A stretch of 46,477 bases of DNA from an uncultured bacterium (GCA_905215155.1 CAJMPJ010000028.1:1-46477), one strand, 5' to 3'; shown: positions 16,146-24,431, numbered from the stretch's first letter. Notes: generated from the sequence alone by a model not told the origin. Numbers and translations: made by a program.

Positions 16146-16595
16146 ATGAACAAAGTAATCCTTATGGGCCGATTGACCCGTGATCCAGAAGTAAGATATT
16201 CCCAAGGTGAGCGTTCTATGGCAATTGCAAGGTACACCCTTGCTGTTGACCGCAGAGGCCGGAGAAACCAGGACGGCAATGAGCAGACTGCAGATTTTAT
16301 CAACTGTGTTGCATTTGACAAGGCAGGGGAGTTTGCAGAGAAGTATTTCCGTCAGGGCATGAGAGTATTGATTTCCGGAAGGATCCAAACTGGAAGTTAT
16401 ACGAATAAAGACGGCATTAAGGTTTATACAACAGATATTATTGTAGATGATCAGGAATTCGCTGACAGCAAGGGCGGAGCTTCAGGAGAAGGCGGTTATC
16501 AGCCAACTTCCAGACCGGCACCTTCCAGTGCAATCGGCGATGGATTCATGAATATCCCGGATGGAGTCGAAGACGAAGGACTTCCATTCAACTAA
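16146..16595 (+). CDS. ssb: Single-stranded DNA-binding protein
   Basis: 149 residues. OB-fold protein that coats single-stranded DNA in replication and repair. MNKVILMGRLTRDPEVRYS, NFIN-like ADFINCVAFDKAGEFAEKYF and GRIQTGSYTNKDGIKVYTTDIIVDDQEF are the standard SSB core; the tail is Gly/Pro/Ser-rich and acidic, ending EDEGLPFN. The usual terminal Pro-Phe partner-binding motif is present but followed by one extra Asn. Sits 22 bases after rpsF and 21 before rpsR. Confidence 0.97.
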   Translation: MNKVILMGRLTRDPEVRYSQGERSMAIARYTLAVDRRGRRNQDGNEQTADFINCVAFDKAGEFAEKYFRQGMRVLISGRIQTGSYTNKDGIKVYTTDIIVDDQEFADSKGGASGEGGYQPTSRPAPSSAIGDGFMNIPDGVEDEGLPFN

Positions 16596-16616
16596 AACGA
16601 ATAGGAGGTAGCACCA

Positions 16617-16883
16617 ATGGCATTTAATAAGAATGATAAAGCTGATGGCGCTAAGTTCAGAAGAGGCGGCATGCGCAGAAGAAAAAAAGTTTGCGTATTC
16701 TGTGGAGAGAAGAACGGCGTTATTGATTTTAAAGATGCAAATAAGTTAAAGAGATATGTATCTGAGAGAGGAAAAATCCTTCCCAGACGTATCACAGGCA
16801 ACTGCGCAAAGCACCAGAGAGCGCTTACTGTTGCGATTAAGAGAGCAAGACACATCGCTCTTATGCCTTATACAATGGAGTAA
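16617..16883 (+). CDS. rpsR: 30S ribosomal protein S18
   Basis: 88 residues, with AGGAGGTAGCACC before the ATG. Partner of S6 in the small subunit platform. [22 protein letters not shown] carries the CxxC pair of the zinc-type form, and the C-terminal half [31 protein letters not shown] is the universal S18 signature. Last gene of the operon, followed by two hairpin terminators. Confidence 0.97.
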   Translation: MAFNKNDKADGAKFRRGGMRRRKKVCVFCGEKNGVIDFKDANKLKRYVSERGKILPRRITGNCAKHQRALTVAIKRARHIALMPYTME

Positions 16884-16965
16884 ATCCTTATTTTGTAAGG
16901 GTTTTTGAATTGGGTATTGGATATGGAAAGACTTCACATGAGAGTGTGGGGTCTTTTTTTGTGGA
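16882..16965 (+). terminator. Tandem terminators after rpsR
   Basis: A first weak hairpin AAATCCTTA / TAAGGGTTTTT at 16882-16908 is followed by a stronger one at 16928-16965 in which AAAGACTTCACA pairs with TGTGGGGTCTTT and runs into seven T residues. Confidence 0.8.
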
Positions 16966-17152
16966 AATTAATAATAGTAGTTTTTTTTAATCATTCTGTA
17001 ATGATTAATATTTATAATTACTTAAAGTATTACCAAAGGAAAAAAACACATAGAGAGAAAAGCAAATTTTGGAATCTAACGTGTATAATATTGGCACATT
17101 AATTGACAATAAGCTGGGTATCAAATACACTGAAAAATAAGATTTTAATTAT

Positions 17153-17180
17153 TTGACACGACTTATTTAAAGCATATTCA
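17153..17180 (+). promoter_or_regulatory. Promoter-like sequence before the AT-rich small ORFs
   Basis: TTGACA (17153-17158), 16-base spacer, TATTCA (17175-17180). It would drive the small genes at 17266 and 17478. The region is AT-rich so chance matches are likely. Confidence 0.4.
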
Positions 17181-17265
17181 TCCATGTTTTCACAGTAATA
17201 TTATGTAAAGGGGTGGTTCCATTGGGATAATTACAATTCGGAACAAATAGTAGTCGGGTATTGGC

Positions 17266-17466
17266 ATGGATGGAAGAGCTAGAAATCAAAGGAACACATA
17301 TAACGTTGGTATTACTAACCGAAACTTTGATATTACTCCACCAAGTAATTGGGCACCAGTTGCAGCGGAATCTAATGTAACGACTGTTGGAGCCAATTAT
17401 ACAATTACATTAAAAAGAGGAAATAATTCATGGAAATGTTTTATCACAAATAATTTATCTCTCTAA
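17266..17466 (+). CDS. Unrecognised small protein, possibly a frameshifted remnant
   Basis: 66 residues, hydrophilic, with FDITPPSNWAPVAAESNV and YTITLKRGNNSWKCFI suggestive of a beta-rich piece of a larger exported protein. I do not recognise it. The local ribosome binding site is poor. The frame one step away is open from 17199 to 17280 and reads YNSEQIVVGYWHGWKS, ending just where this frame begins, so the two may be halves of one gene broken by a single-base shift. The stop at 17464 is followed closely by AAAAGGAG and the next ORF. Confidence 0.3.
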   Translation: MDGRARNQRNTYNVGITNRNFDITPPSNWAPVAAESNVTTVGANYTITLKRGNNSWKCFITNNLSL

Positions 17467-17477
17467 AAGGAGTAATT

Positions 17478-17819
17478 ATGAGTAAAAAAAAATATTTGCT
17501 TCTGTGTCTTTTCCAGACTTTAATAGCAGCGATATATCCATTTGTTTACATGGTTACTTGGAAATATAAGAACTATTCATATGATTCGATGCCATATTTA
17601 GTGCTTACTTGTCTTTTTCCTTTGATTATGGGAGCAATTTTATATTTAAATAAAATTGTTTCTATTGATAAGACAGTAAGTGCCATATTTCTTGTGTTAA
17701 ATCTATTTATGGTTATAATTACATGGGAAGTAGTTCCAGGAACGGTTGCTACATATAATTTATTAATTTGTGGAGTTTTACTCATATCAATTTTTGATAA
17801 GTATACGGATAAAAGATAA
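17478..17819 (+). CDS. Small hydrophobic protein with four membrane helices, unknown
   Basis: 113 residues, ATG preceded by AAAAGGAGTAATT. Four hydrophobic segments at about 5-25, 40-57, 66-84 and 89-105, joined by short charged loops and ending in a basic tail DKYTDKR. No family recognised; size and topology resemble small immunity or accessory membrane proteins, but nothing in the sequence proves that. Base composition is far more AT-rich than the flanking ribosomal operon and carbohydrate genes, suggesting acquired DNA. Confidence 0.55.
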   Translation: MSKKKYLLLCLFQTLIAAIYPFVYMVTWKYKNYSYDSMPYLVLTCLFPLIMGAILYLNKIVSIDKTVSAIFLVLNLFMVIITWEVVPGTVATYNLLICGVLLISIFDKYTDKR

Positions 17820-17851
17820 ATGTGTCTTAAGAAAGAAAAAAATATTTAAAA

Positions 17852-17965
17852 ATGGCTTTTCTATATAATGATAAAAAAATGTTAGTTATTGTGAGCAAAT
17901 TTATTGTGCTCTTATTGATCATTATAGTTATTGAGGATTTTGTTATTAACATATATGATAAGTGA
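17852..17965 (+). CDS. Possible single-helix membrane peptide
   Basis: 37 codons: a short polar start with lysines, then a helix LVIVSKFIVLLLIIIVIEDF and a polar end NIYDK. A purine-rich stretch precedes the ATG but there is no clear Shine-Dalgarno. Size and shape resemble toxin-like or regulatory micropeptides; equally it could be chance in AT-rich DNA. Confidence 0.25.
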   Translation: MAFLYNDKKMLVIVSKFIVLLLIIIVIEDFVINIYDK

Positions 17966-18008
17966 AAAACGGTTTCTCATCGAATCATTCTAAGTAATTA
18001 AATGGTTA

Positions 18009-18313
18009 ATGGGGGCCGCTTTTCAATGTAAGAAAAAATTATATACTGACGAAAACAAGACTATACAACGTTTAATAATCAGCCTATTTATGGGGTTAGG
18101 TTTTATGTCTTATAGTGCGTAATATTTTATGTAAAAGGTGTTGAGTGGTTTTATGCATTGGTTATTTATAGAACGGGCTTGTTTGAACTAGGATTAAAAT
18201 GCACATATATAGAGCGATATAAAGGGGATTTAAATAAGGGCAAGAAAATCAGTAAGACTAAGAGAATTTTTAGTTTATATTTTCAACTCCAAAATAGGCT
18301 CTGTATGATATGA
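18009..18313 (+). pseudogene. Probable frameshifted remnant of a small membrane protein
   Basis: The frame from ATG 18009 to the stop at 18120 reads into a hydrophobic stretch IQRLIISLFMGLGFMSYSA. One frame over, codons stay open from 18116 to a stop at 18311, reading VIFYVKGVEWFYALVIYRTG and then a basic tail rich in lysine. Joined, they would give a protein of about 100 residues with one or two membrane helices. Neither half alone looks complete, and there is no good ribosome binding site. Family unknown. Confidence 0.3.
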
Positions 18314-18337
18314 TTCAACCATATCATACAGAGCCTA
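18291..18337 (-). terminator. Perfect 18-bp hairpin terminator of the YHYH gene
   Basis: TAGGCTCTGTATGATATG at 18295-18312 pairs perfectly with 18320-18337 around a seven-base loop. On the minus strand it is followed by ATTTTGG, so it can terminate the leftward gene. Its outer AGGCTCT sequence is shared with the hairpin at 4263. Confidence 0.65.
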
Positions 18338-18400
18338 TGAACATACTATTAAGAACTGATTTTCCCTTTGCTATTTCATATCATTAAAAATTGATTTCCA

Positions 18401-19009
18401 TTAATTATGAATACGATTTTCGTTATACCCGGTACTCATATAATGTTCATAGTATTTTTTCAAGTCATTCCCATAGGCGGTTGCCAAGTCTGGATTATTG
18501 TCCTTGTATTTCGTCACATCGAAGGTGCTGCATCCCTTGCGCCCTTCTGCCATTCCATTTGAAACAAAGTGTTCCAGTAGTTTTTGCTCATTATTTCCTA
18601 TGATAGTCTGCAGGTCCGGGTTATTATTATAATAGAAGGTTGAGTCAAATACCAGCTTATAATCCGCGGCATTCAGAACGGGTTGTGTCTTGGTTTCTGG
18701 TGCGGGGCTGGAGTTTTCATTGGCGGCAGGTGCCGTATTGGCATTATCATATGGGCAGACGCCGTTTGGATGCAGATGGGCTGGATAGCCGTGGTGATAA
18801 TGATAGCTTCCCAAACCACTTTTGTTCTTATAATCATGATGCCCGCCCCGGGAATCTGTGCGTCCAGAATGGGCCTGCGCAATTATGATGCCATCTGCAT
18901 ACCTTGCATCTGCATATCCGATTGTCAGAATCGCAGCCAGTAATAAAATGACTTTTTTGAAATTTTTTCCAAACCTCTTTTGTTTTTTCGTAGTTACTTC
19001 CATTTTCAT
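18401..19009 (-). CDS. Secreted YHYH-domain protein with C-terminal tandem repeats
   Basis: 202 residues from the ATG at 19009 (AGGGGG nine bases upstream). A basic start, then a hydrophobic signal/anchor VILLLAAILTIGYADA, then a histidine-rich core HSGRTDSRGGHHDYKN with GSYHYHHGYPAHLHPNGVCPY, the YHYH domain seen in exported Firmicute proteins and possibly metal-binding. After a Pro/Ala/Ser linker come two copies of a motif of about 45 residues, FDSTFYYNNNPDLQ...GMAEGR and FDVTKYKDNNPDL...GYNENR, a repeat found in clostridial surface proteins. Function is not established; extracellular or cell-surface location is likely. Promoter and terminator are both visible, so it is monocistronic. Confidence 0.8.
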   Translation of the reverse strand: MKMEVTTKKQKRFGKNFKKVILLLAAILTIGYADARYADGIIIAQAHSGRTDSRGGHHDYKNKSGLGSYHYHHGYPAHLHPNGVCPYDNANTAPAANENSSPAPETKTQPVLNAADYKLVFDSTFYYNNNPDLQTIIGNNEQKLLEHFVSNGMAEGRKGCSTFDVTKYKDNNPDLATAYGNDLKKYYEHYMSTGYNENRIHN

Positions 19010-19040
19010 ATACAATTTCCCCCTATATTAATTTTTATTA

Positions 19041-19069
19041 ATCATATCATATGGAGATTTGTATATCAA
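19041..19069 (-). promoter_or_regulatory. Promoter of the YHYH gene
   Basis: On the minus strand TTGATA (19069-19064), 17-base spacer, TATGAT (19046-19041), about 30 bases before the start codon. Nearly consensus sigma-A. Confidence 0.7.
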
Positions 19070-19467
19070 TTTAAATTAATGAAGATTTGTGTTTCAATAT
19101 TGCACATACATTGGATAAAGGGTACTATATAAGAAAGGTATCAGAATTCGTCAGACTTTAATGTGGGGAAATTATGAATAAAATTTAAATAATACTTTAG
19201 TTTTGTTTATCTGTATTCATTAGAAATTCTGGTGAAAATTATTGAGTTGATATAGTATAAATGTACTTTTATAGTATTCTTGTAATAATGATACTGTTTT
19301 TATGCTGCATTTTTGTTAGAATAGATTTACAGTGGTTTGTGGAAAAATTACTTTGAGTGTCACTTTAAACAAAAATTTTGGAAACTATAATGAAGAACCT
19401 ATGCTGCAGGGGACAGGCTTATGAGGAGGTTAAAAGTGAAACGTGCTTTATAAAGACGGGGGCAAAA
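19070..19467. other. AT-rich intergenic region
   Basis: About 400 bases between the divergent YHYH and GNAT genes. Nothing convincing beyond weak promoter-like AT-rich segments around 19245-19340; an AGGAGG at 19421-19427 is followed by no suitable in-frame start. Confidence 0.4.
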
Positions 19468-19980
19468 ATGGCAAAAAAATTAAATATAAGATACCTCAAC
19501 CCGAATCCTGGAGAAATAAATAAAGTCAGTGAGCAAATAATGGTCAGTTATACTTCTGCATATAGAGGGCTTATGGATCATAAGTATTTGTCTTCTTTGG
19601 TAGGTAATCATTGGGTTTCTATCTTACAGGAAAGAGTACGGTTGGGAGATATTTGTCTCGTAGCAGAAATTGATGGAAAGATCATTGGAAGTGCTGTGTT
19701 CAGCGTAGTTAATCATTTAAAAAAAACTTATGCAGAATGGCACGCTTTTTATTTGCTGCCGGAATATACAGGAAAGGGTTTTGGACATTTATTTTATCAA
19801 AAGATTGAACAAGATATGATAGCTCGTGGCTGTGGATATTGTATACTGGAGGTTTTATCAACAAATGAGCGGGCAAAAAAATTTTATGTTTCACATGGAT
19901 TTTTTAGAATCGAAACCTTTAAGGTTGAAGAAAATGGAATGATACTTTTATGTGATCAAATGAAGAAAGCGTTCATTTAA
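19468..19980 (+). CDS. GNAT family N-acetyltransferase
   Basis: 170 residues from ATG 19468, chosen because GACGGGGG lies seven bases upstream and the homologous domain begins there; upstream in-frame starts (19390) are possible. Core features: GDICLVAEIDGKIIGSAVF (beta4), EWHAFYLLPEYTGKGFGHLFYQK with the acetyl-CoA loop G-K-G-F-G, and GCGYCILEVLSTNERAKKFY followed by SHGFFRIETF, the standard GNAT ending. It acetylates an unknown amine. More AT-rich than the downstream carbohydrate locus. No operon partner. Confidence 0.85.
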   Translation: MAKKLNIRYLNPNPGEINKVSEQIMVSYTSAYRGLMDHKYLSSLVGNHWVSILQERVRLGDICLVAEIDGKIIGSAVFSVVNHLKKTYAEWHAFYLLPEYTGKGFGHLFYQKIEQDMIARGCGYCILEVLSTNERAKKFYVSHGFFRIETFKVEENGMILLCDQMKKAFI

Positions 19981-20239
19981 GCTAAATAGTAAAGCTATAT
20001 AACAAAGCAATATATCAAAGCAGCAGATGTTAGTAAAAAATACGATTGACGGGTTATGAATGAATTTATGTAACATTCCAGATGATAGAGTCAAAGTTAA
20101 AAGGGATTCATAGAGATTTTTTCAGAAAAAAAGGGGGATTTTTAAGAAATGTCCGGTGTGTTCTTGCCGTCTTGTCTGGGGCTGTGTTACATTAAAACAG
20201 ATAGTGGAAACATCAAAATGAAAGGAAAGGATTTGCATA

Positions 20240-20668
20240 ATGGATAAAAAGAAGGTCATTTTAGTATCACACGGAAAATTGTCAGCTGGTATGCTTCATT
20301 CCATACAGATGATTATAGGAGAAAATGAAGATGTATCCTCAATGGGAATGATGCCGGGAGAGCATTATCAGCCGATGGTGGATGCGTTGGAACAAAAACT
20401 GAAAGAGAATCCGGATACCCAGTATGTGGTAGTGGCTGATCTTATGGGGGGCAGTGTATGCAATGGTATGACAACCTTGCTGCAATATCCTAATATAAAG
20501 CTGGTGGCAGGTATGAATATGGGACTGGTCATCAATCTTGTACTTTCACCAGGCGTTTTGACGGATGAGGAAATAGATGCAAAGGTCGCAGAGGCCAATG
20601 CAGTAAACAAGAGGATTCAACCGGAGCTGCTGACAAATGGAGAAAGCGGCGAGGATGACTTTTTCTAA
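20240..20668 (+). CDS. PTS mannose/fructose/sorbose-family EIIA component
   Basis: 142 residues with AAAGGAAAGG before the ATG. Cytoplasmic phosphocarrier: takes phosphate from HPr on H11 (LVSHGKLSAGM) and passes it to EIIB. VVADLMGGSVCNGM and LVAGMNMGLVINL are the family's other conserved parts. The matching EIIB, EIIC and EIID genes lie 7 kb downstream (27622-29851), separated by manA and a sensory operon, an unusual split. A loose promoter, TTGCCG-N17-TTACAT at 20164-20192, precedes it. It probably starts the carbohydrate locus. Confidence 0.93.
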   Translation: MDKKKVILVSHGKLSAGMLHSIQMIIGENEDVSSMGMMPGEHYQPMVDALEQKLKENPDTQYVVVADLMGGSVCNGMTTLLQYPNIKLVAGMNMGLVINLVLSPGVLTDEEIDAKVAEANAVNKRIQPELLTNGESGEDDFF

Positions 20669-20771
20669 ATAATTATTTGGTTTTTTATTTCGACGCTGAG
20701 TATGGAACGGCATTTCTCTGAAAGAGGGAGACAAAGAAATGTTAAAAAATAGTCAATAAAAAGACCGCAAT

Positions 20772-20916
20772 CTAAAGTGCCGTCGGTACAATAAGGCGGC
20801 GTCCAGAAAGCCGTCGGTACAGAAAGTCGGCAGTCCAGAAAGCCGGCAGTCCAGAAAGCCGTCGGTACAGAAAGTCGGCAGTCCGGAAAGTCGGCAGTCC
20901 ACAAAGCCGGCGATAT
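20772..20916. repeat. Minisatellite of about nine 16-bp units
   Basis: Units with consensus AGAAAGYCGKCRGTMC repeat head to tail. The seven units from 20805 to 20916 are exactly 16 bases each; two degenerate units precede them. The pair AGAAAGCCGTCGGTAC then AGAAAGTCGGCAGTCC occurs twice, 48 bases apart. The array lies between the PTS EIIA gene and manA and encodes no plausible protein. It is GC-rich within an AT-rich gap, and contains GCCGGC and GTAC self-complementary cores. Confidence 0.85.
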
Positions 20917-21044
20917 AAAAAGATAACAATATACAGGTGAAAAAACAGGGAGTATTACAGATAAATTCAGAAGCAATTGTATTTACCAAATGTTGACCGA
21001 GGCAAACGCAGGAATGAAAAATTTGAGGGAGGTGCATATACATT

Positions 21045-22811
21045 ATGGCTGAACTGTTGTTTTTACAGCCGGTATTTAAGGAGGCTGTATGGGGAGGAAG
21101 GAAACTGAAGGAACGCTTTGGATATGACATACCCAGTCCGTCCACAGGAGAGTGCTGGGCGGTTAGTGCTCATCCCAATGGAGACTGTATTGTAAATGGC
21201 GGAACTTACGGAGGAGAATCCTTATCCGGTCTTTGGAGCAGCCATCCGGAGCTTTTCGGTAATGAGGATGGAAGACTGGGAAATCAGTTTCCTCTACTTG
21301 TAAAGCTGATAGATGCTCAGGAAGATTTAAGCATACAGGTGCACCCCGGCGATGCTTATGCGAAGGAACATGAGAATGGTTCTCTGGGAAAAACCGAATG
21401 CTGGTATGTTCTGGACTGTACGCCCGATGCCACGATTGTTATCGGTCATCATGCAAAGAGCCGGGAAGAATTCAGGCAGATGACAGAGGAAAAACGCTGG
21501 AATGATCTGATACGGGAAGTGCCTGTGAAAAAGGGAGACTTTTTTCAGATCCCTCCGGGGTGTGTCCATGCCATAAAAGGCGGCACACTGATCCTGGAAA
21601 CCCAGCAGTCCAGTGATATTACCTACCGGATGTATGATTATGACAGAAGGTGGAATGGTAAGCTGAGAGAACTTCATACAAAACAGTGTATGGAGGTGGT
21701 CAGTGTTCCTTTTGTTTCCGTAAAAGACCAGAGAAAGAGGCTTGAAACGGGAGCGGTGGATAAGGAACATCTGGTGACCTGCGACGAATATACGGTGGAA
21801 AAATACGAGATTCATGGTACCTGGAACCACAAATTCCAGGGAGCATTTACCAATGTAAGCGTTCTGGAAGGGGAAGGGACCATAGATGGTATTCTGCTGA
21901 AAAAGGGAGACCATTTTATTATTCCTTACGGATATAAAATTTGCGAAATAGAAGGGCAGCTTTCTCTGATCTGTTCCTGGGTGCCGGATAAGGCTCCGGT
22001 TTGTGAACAGAAAGAGGATTCCATGAGTCTTGGGGTTTATGACTGGATGGGACGGTTAAAAGCCAGAGAAGAAGATACAGAACAGGTCGTTCTTGCGTTT
22101 GAAGATGTTTATGAGGAAGGGGATATGATCAAGCTGAGAGTTCCCCGGACAGAAGCTCATTATGTGGTAAGAATGGATGATACCATGGATGAAGCTCTGG
22201 TATATATGACAAAGAATGAGCTGGACTTTGAGATCCCATTTGAGGAGAGGAAAAAGTCTTATAATCCCAAGTCGTTTACCGGAAAACGTCATTATCTCAC
22301 CTGCCGCCCGGCAGAAGATTATGAGATTTACGGTTACAGGAATCTTGCAAAAAATGGAATGGACCAGCACGGGGACAGGGGGTGCTATCCTCATGCCTCC
22401 GCCAATGTGGAGACGCGGGGAGAGTCTGTATTTGCGGCCAGAAATGCCATAGACGGTGTGGTTGCCAACCGTTCCCACGGGTCCTGGCCTTATGAATCCT
22501 GGGGAATCAACAAAAGACAGGACGCACAGATGCTTCTGGAGTTTGGACGCCCGGTGGACTTTGATCAGATCGTACTCTGGACCAGAGCAGATTTTCCTCA
22601 TGACAATTGGTGGGTGGAAGCAGAGCTTTCATTTTCAGACGGTACCAGGGAAATTGTAAAGATGGAAAAGAGCAGGAAACCTCACCGGTTCCAGATCAAA
22701 CGGAAAAACATAACCTGGATCAGACTGGGAAATTTAGTTCAATCCGATGATCCGTCTCCGTTCCCTGCTTTGACACAGATTGAAGTATATGGAAGGGAGC
22801 CGCGGCTCTAA
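21045..22811 (+). CDS. manA: Mannose-6-phosphate isomerase fused to a C-terminal F5/8C-like domain
   Basis: 588 residues, about 270 more than the usual class I small-form enzyme. Residues 1 to about 315 are a phosphomannose isomerase cupin: FKEAVWGGRKLKERFGY, zinc ligands in IQVHPGD (H100), KTECWY (E118) and PPGCVHAIKGG (H175), interconverting mannose-6-P and fructose-6-P. A middle beta domain (about 330-425) follows, then about 430-585 resembles a discoidin/F5/8 type C galactose-binding module: CYPHASANVETRG, FAARNAIDGV, WGINKRQDAQMLLEFG, DFDQIVLWTRADFPHDNWWV, TQIEVYGR. No signal peptide, so the module is intracellular. GGGAGGTG precedes the ATG. The response regulator follows 27 bases later. 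Confidence 0.88.
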   Translation: MAELLFLQPVFKEAVWGGRKLKERFGYDIPSPSTGECWAVSAHPNGDCIVNGGTYGGESLSGLWSSHPELFGNEDGRLGNQFPLLVKLIDAQEDLSIQVHPGDAYAKEHENGSLGKTECWYVLDCTPDATIVIGHHAKSREEFRQMTEEKRWNDLIREVPVKKGDFFQIPPGCVHAIKGGTLILETQQSSDITYRMYDYDRRWNGKLRELHTKQCMEVVSVPFVSVKDQRKRLETGAVDKEHLVTCDEYTVEKYEIHGTWNHKFQGAFTNVSVLEGEGTIDGILLKKGDHFIIPYGYKICEIEGQLSLICSWVPDKAPVCEQKEDSMSLGVYDWMGRLKAREEDTEQVVLAFEDVYEEGDMIKLRVPRTEAHYVVRMDDTMDEALVYMTKNELDFEIPFEERKKSYNPKSFTGKRHYLTCRPAEDYEIYGYRNLAKNGMDQHGDRGCYPHASANVETRGESVFAARNAIDGVVANRSHGSWPYESWGINKRQDAQMLLEFGRPVDFDQIVLWTRADFPHDNWWVEAELSFSDGTREIVKMEKSRKPHRFQIKRKNITWIRLGNLVQSDDPSPFPALTQIEVYGREPRL

Positions 22812-22838
22812 AGAAGATCGGGGAAAGGGGAACGGGGG

Positions 22839-24431
22839 ATGCTGCGTGCAATTATTGCTGACGATGAAGCGGTCATTTTAAAAGGTCTCAGAAAACTGAT
22901 TGACTGGAAAAAAATGGGGATAGAGATCGTAGGGGAAGCCGGAAACGGCAGAGAAGCGCTGGAACTGATTCGTAACAAAAAGCCGGACCTGGCGGTATCG
23001 GATATTGCCATGCCGGAACTGGATGGGCTGGAGCTGCTGAAACGAATCAATGAACTGGGGCTTGAAACAAAGGTGATCTTCATCAGCGGATATCAGGAGT
23101 TCTCCTATGCAAAAAAGGCGGTAAAGTATGGGGCAGTGGATTATATTTTAAAGCCAATCGAACAGGATGAGATGGAAGCGGCTATTAAAAAAGCGGTGAA
23201 CCTGGTGGGAGAGCAGAGCAGTTTAAAGCTGCTTAGTTTGGAGCAGGATGAGAATGAACTGTCCCGTATTTTTCATAAAATCAACGGCAATCAGGAATAT
23301 GCAAGGCAGGATCTGTATGAACAGTTTGAGGCCCTTCATATTGATGTGGCCTGTAAGGAATTTATTGGGGTTGCATTCCGGCTTTATTTTACCAAAGCAG
23401 CGCCGGCCAATATCAAGATGCAGGAGCTGGAGAAATTTTCTGCTTATAACCGGCTTCAGAAAAAACTGGAGGAGGAGAAGTGGGGATTTGTCATTAAAAA
23501 GGATTTGAATAACTGCTATGTTATATTTACCCTTTTGCCTTCTGAGGATGACCATACCATCCTTTTCCGCACCCGCAAGCTGGCAGAGGTGATGACAAGC
23601 GGTCAGCCCATTATGGTAAAGACCGGAATCGGAGAACGGATCAAGGAGATCGGTACCCTTCAGCTTGCCTATAAGACCAGCCGGTTTGCTCTGGAGCTGT
23701 ATTATTTTACGGAAGAGGATGAGATATGGTATGCCAATGTGAAGCGGCAGTTCCGGGATTCCTTTGACGATTATCAGGCCTGTTTTAAGAGGCTGATGCA
23801 GGGGTTTCTGTCCAGAAAGTCCACCATTGATCCGGAAATATGGGAGATTCTTTTGATCATCCGCAATCTTCATTTTGGGAACCGTTTTGCAGCCATAAAC
23901 CGGTGTATCCTTCTGGTGACGGATGTTACCAAGGAGCTGATGGACAACTATCTGGTGGATGAATCTTACCGGGAAAAAGGAGAACGGGCAGCAGAAGAAA
24001 TCCGTACCAAGCCGTTGTACAGGCAGGCCTGTGAGGTGATTTCCAATTATCTGGAGGACCTGTTTGAAATCATAAAGGATGGAACCGGGAACAGCGGACG
24101 AAACGAGATTGCCAGGATTAAGCGCTACATCGGGGAGCATTACCGGGAGAATCTGACTTTGGAGTCCATGGCTTCTTTTGCCAATATGAATCTTTATTAT
24201 TTCAGCAGTTATTTTAAAAAGAATACCGGCCAGAATTTTAAAAACTATCTGACGGATATCCGTATGGAGGAGGCCAGAAGGCTTTTGGCAAATACGGATT
24301 ATAAAGCCTATGAGGTTGCAAAAGCGGTAGGTTACCGGAATGTCCGCCAGTTCAATGAAAATTTCAAAGGGAAGTATGGGAAGAGTCCGAATGAATACAG
24401 AAAAGATTATAAGTCAGAGGGACATGTATAA
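22839..24431 (+). CDS. Response regulator, YesN type (REC plus AraC DNA-binding domain)
   Basis: 530 residues. N-terminal receiver domain with acidic pair D8/D9, phospho-acceptor D55 in VSDIAMPELDGLELL, FISGYQEFSYAKKAV and K in YILKPIEQDEM; a long middle region; and a C-terminal AraC double helix-turn-helix (LTLESMASFANMNLYYFSSY, then YEVAKAVGYRNVRQFNENF, KYGKSPNEYRK). It pairs with the kinase at 25680. This class activates carbohydrate transport and degradation genes in Firmicutes, so the neighbouring PTS and hydrolases are the likely targets. The end overlaps the solute-binding lipoprotein by eight bases. Confidence 0.94.
   Translation: MLRAIIADDEAVILKGLRKLIDWKKMGIEIVGEAGNGREALELIRNKKPDLAVSDIAMPELDGLELLKRINELGLETKVIFISGYQEFSYAKKAVKYGAVDYILKPIEQDEMEAAIKKAVNLVGEQSSLKLLSLEQDENELSRIFHKINGNQEYARQDLYEQFEALHIDVACKEFIGVAFRLYFTKAAPANIKMQELEKFSAYNRLQKKLEEEKWGFVIKKDLNNCYVIFTLLPSEDDHTILFRTRKLAEVMTSGQPIMVKTGIGERIKEIGTLQLAYKTSRFALELYYFTEEDEIWYANVKRQFRDSFDDYQACFKRLMQGFLSRKSTIDPEIWEILLIIRNLHFGNRFAAINRCILLVTDVTKELMDNYLVDESYREKGERAAEEIRTKPLYRQACEVISNYLEDLFEIIKDGTGNSGRNEIARIKRYIGEHYRENLTLESMASFANMNLYYFSSYFKKNTGQNFKNYLTDIRMEEARRLLANTDYKAYEVAKAVGYRNVRQFNENFKGKYGKSPNEYRKDYKSEGHV

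Noticed and set aside
16905..17102. 65-codon frame just after rpsR
   Set aside because: It runs through the strong terminator hairpin at 16928-16965 and has no homology.
17108..18300. Insertion sequence or phage attachment site in the AT-rich patch
   Set aside because: No transposase or integrase motifs, no flanking inverted or direct repeats that I could find.
20753..21145. Leftward open frame of 130 codons across the 16-bp repeats, with repeating peptide units
   Set aside because: The frame is open because a 16-base unit cycles through frames without stops; it overlaps the start of manA antisense and has no ribosome binding site.
22039..22601. Leftward 181-codon frame antisense to the manA tail
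   Set aside because: Antisense shadow; the plus-strand frame has continuous domain similarity.
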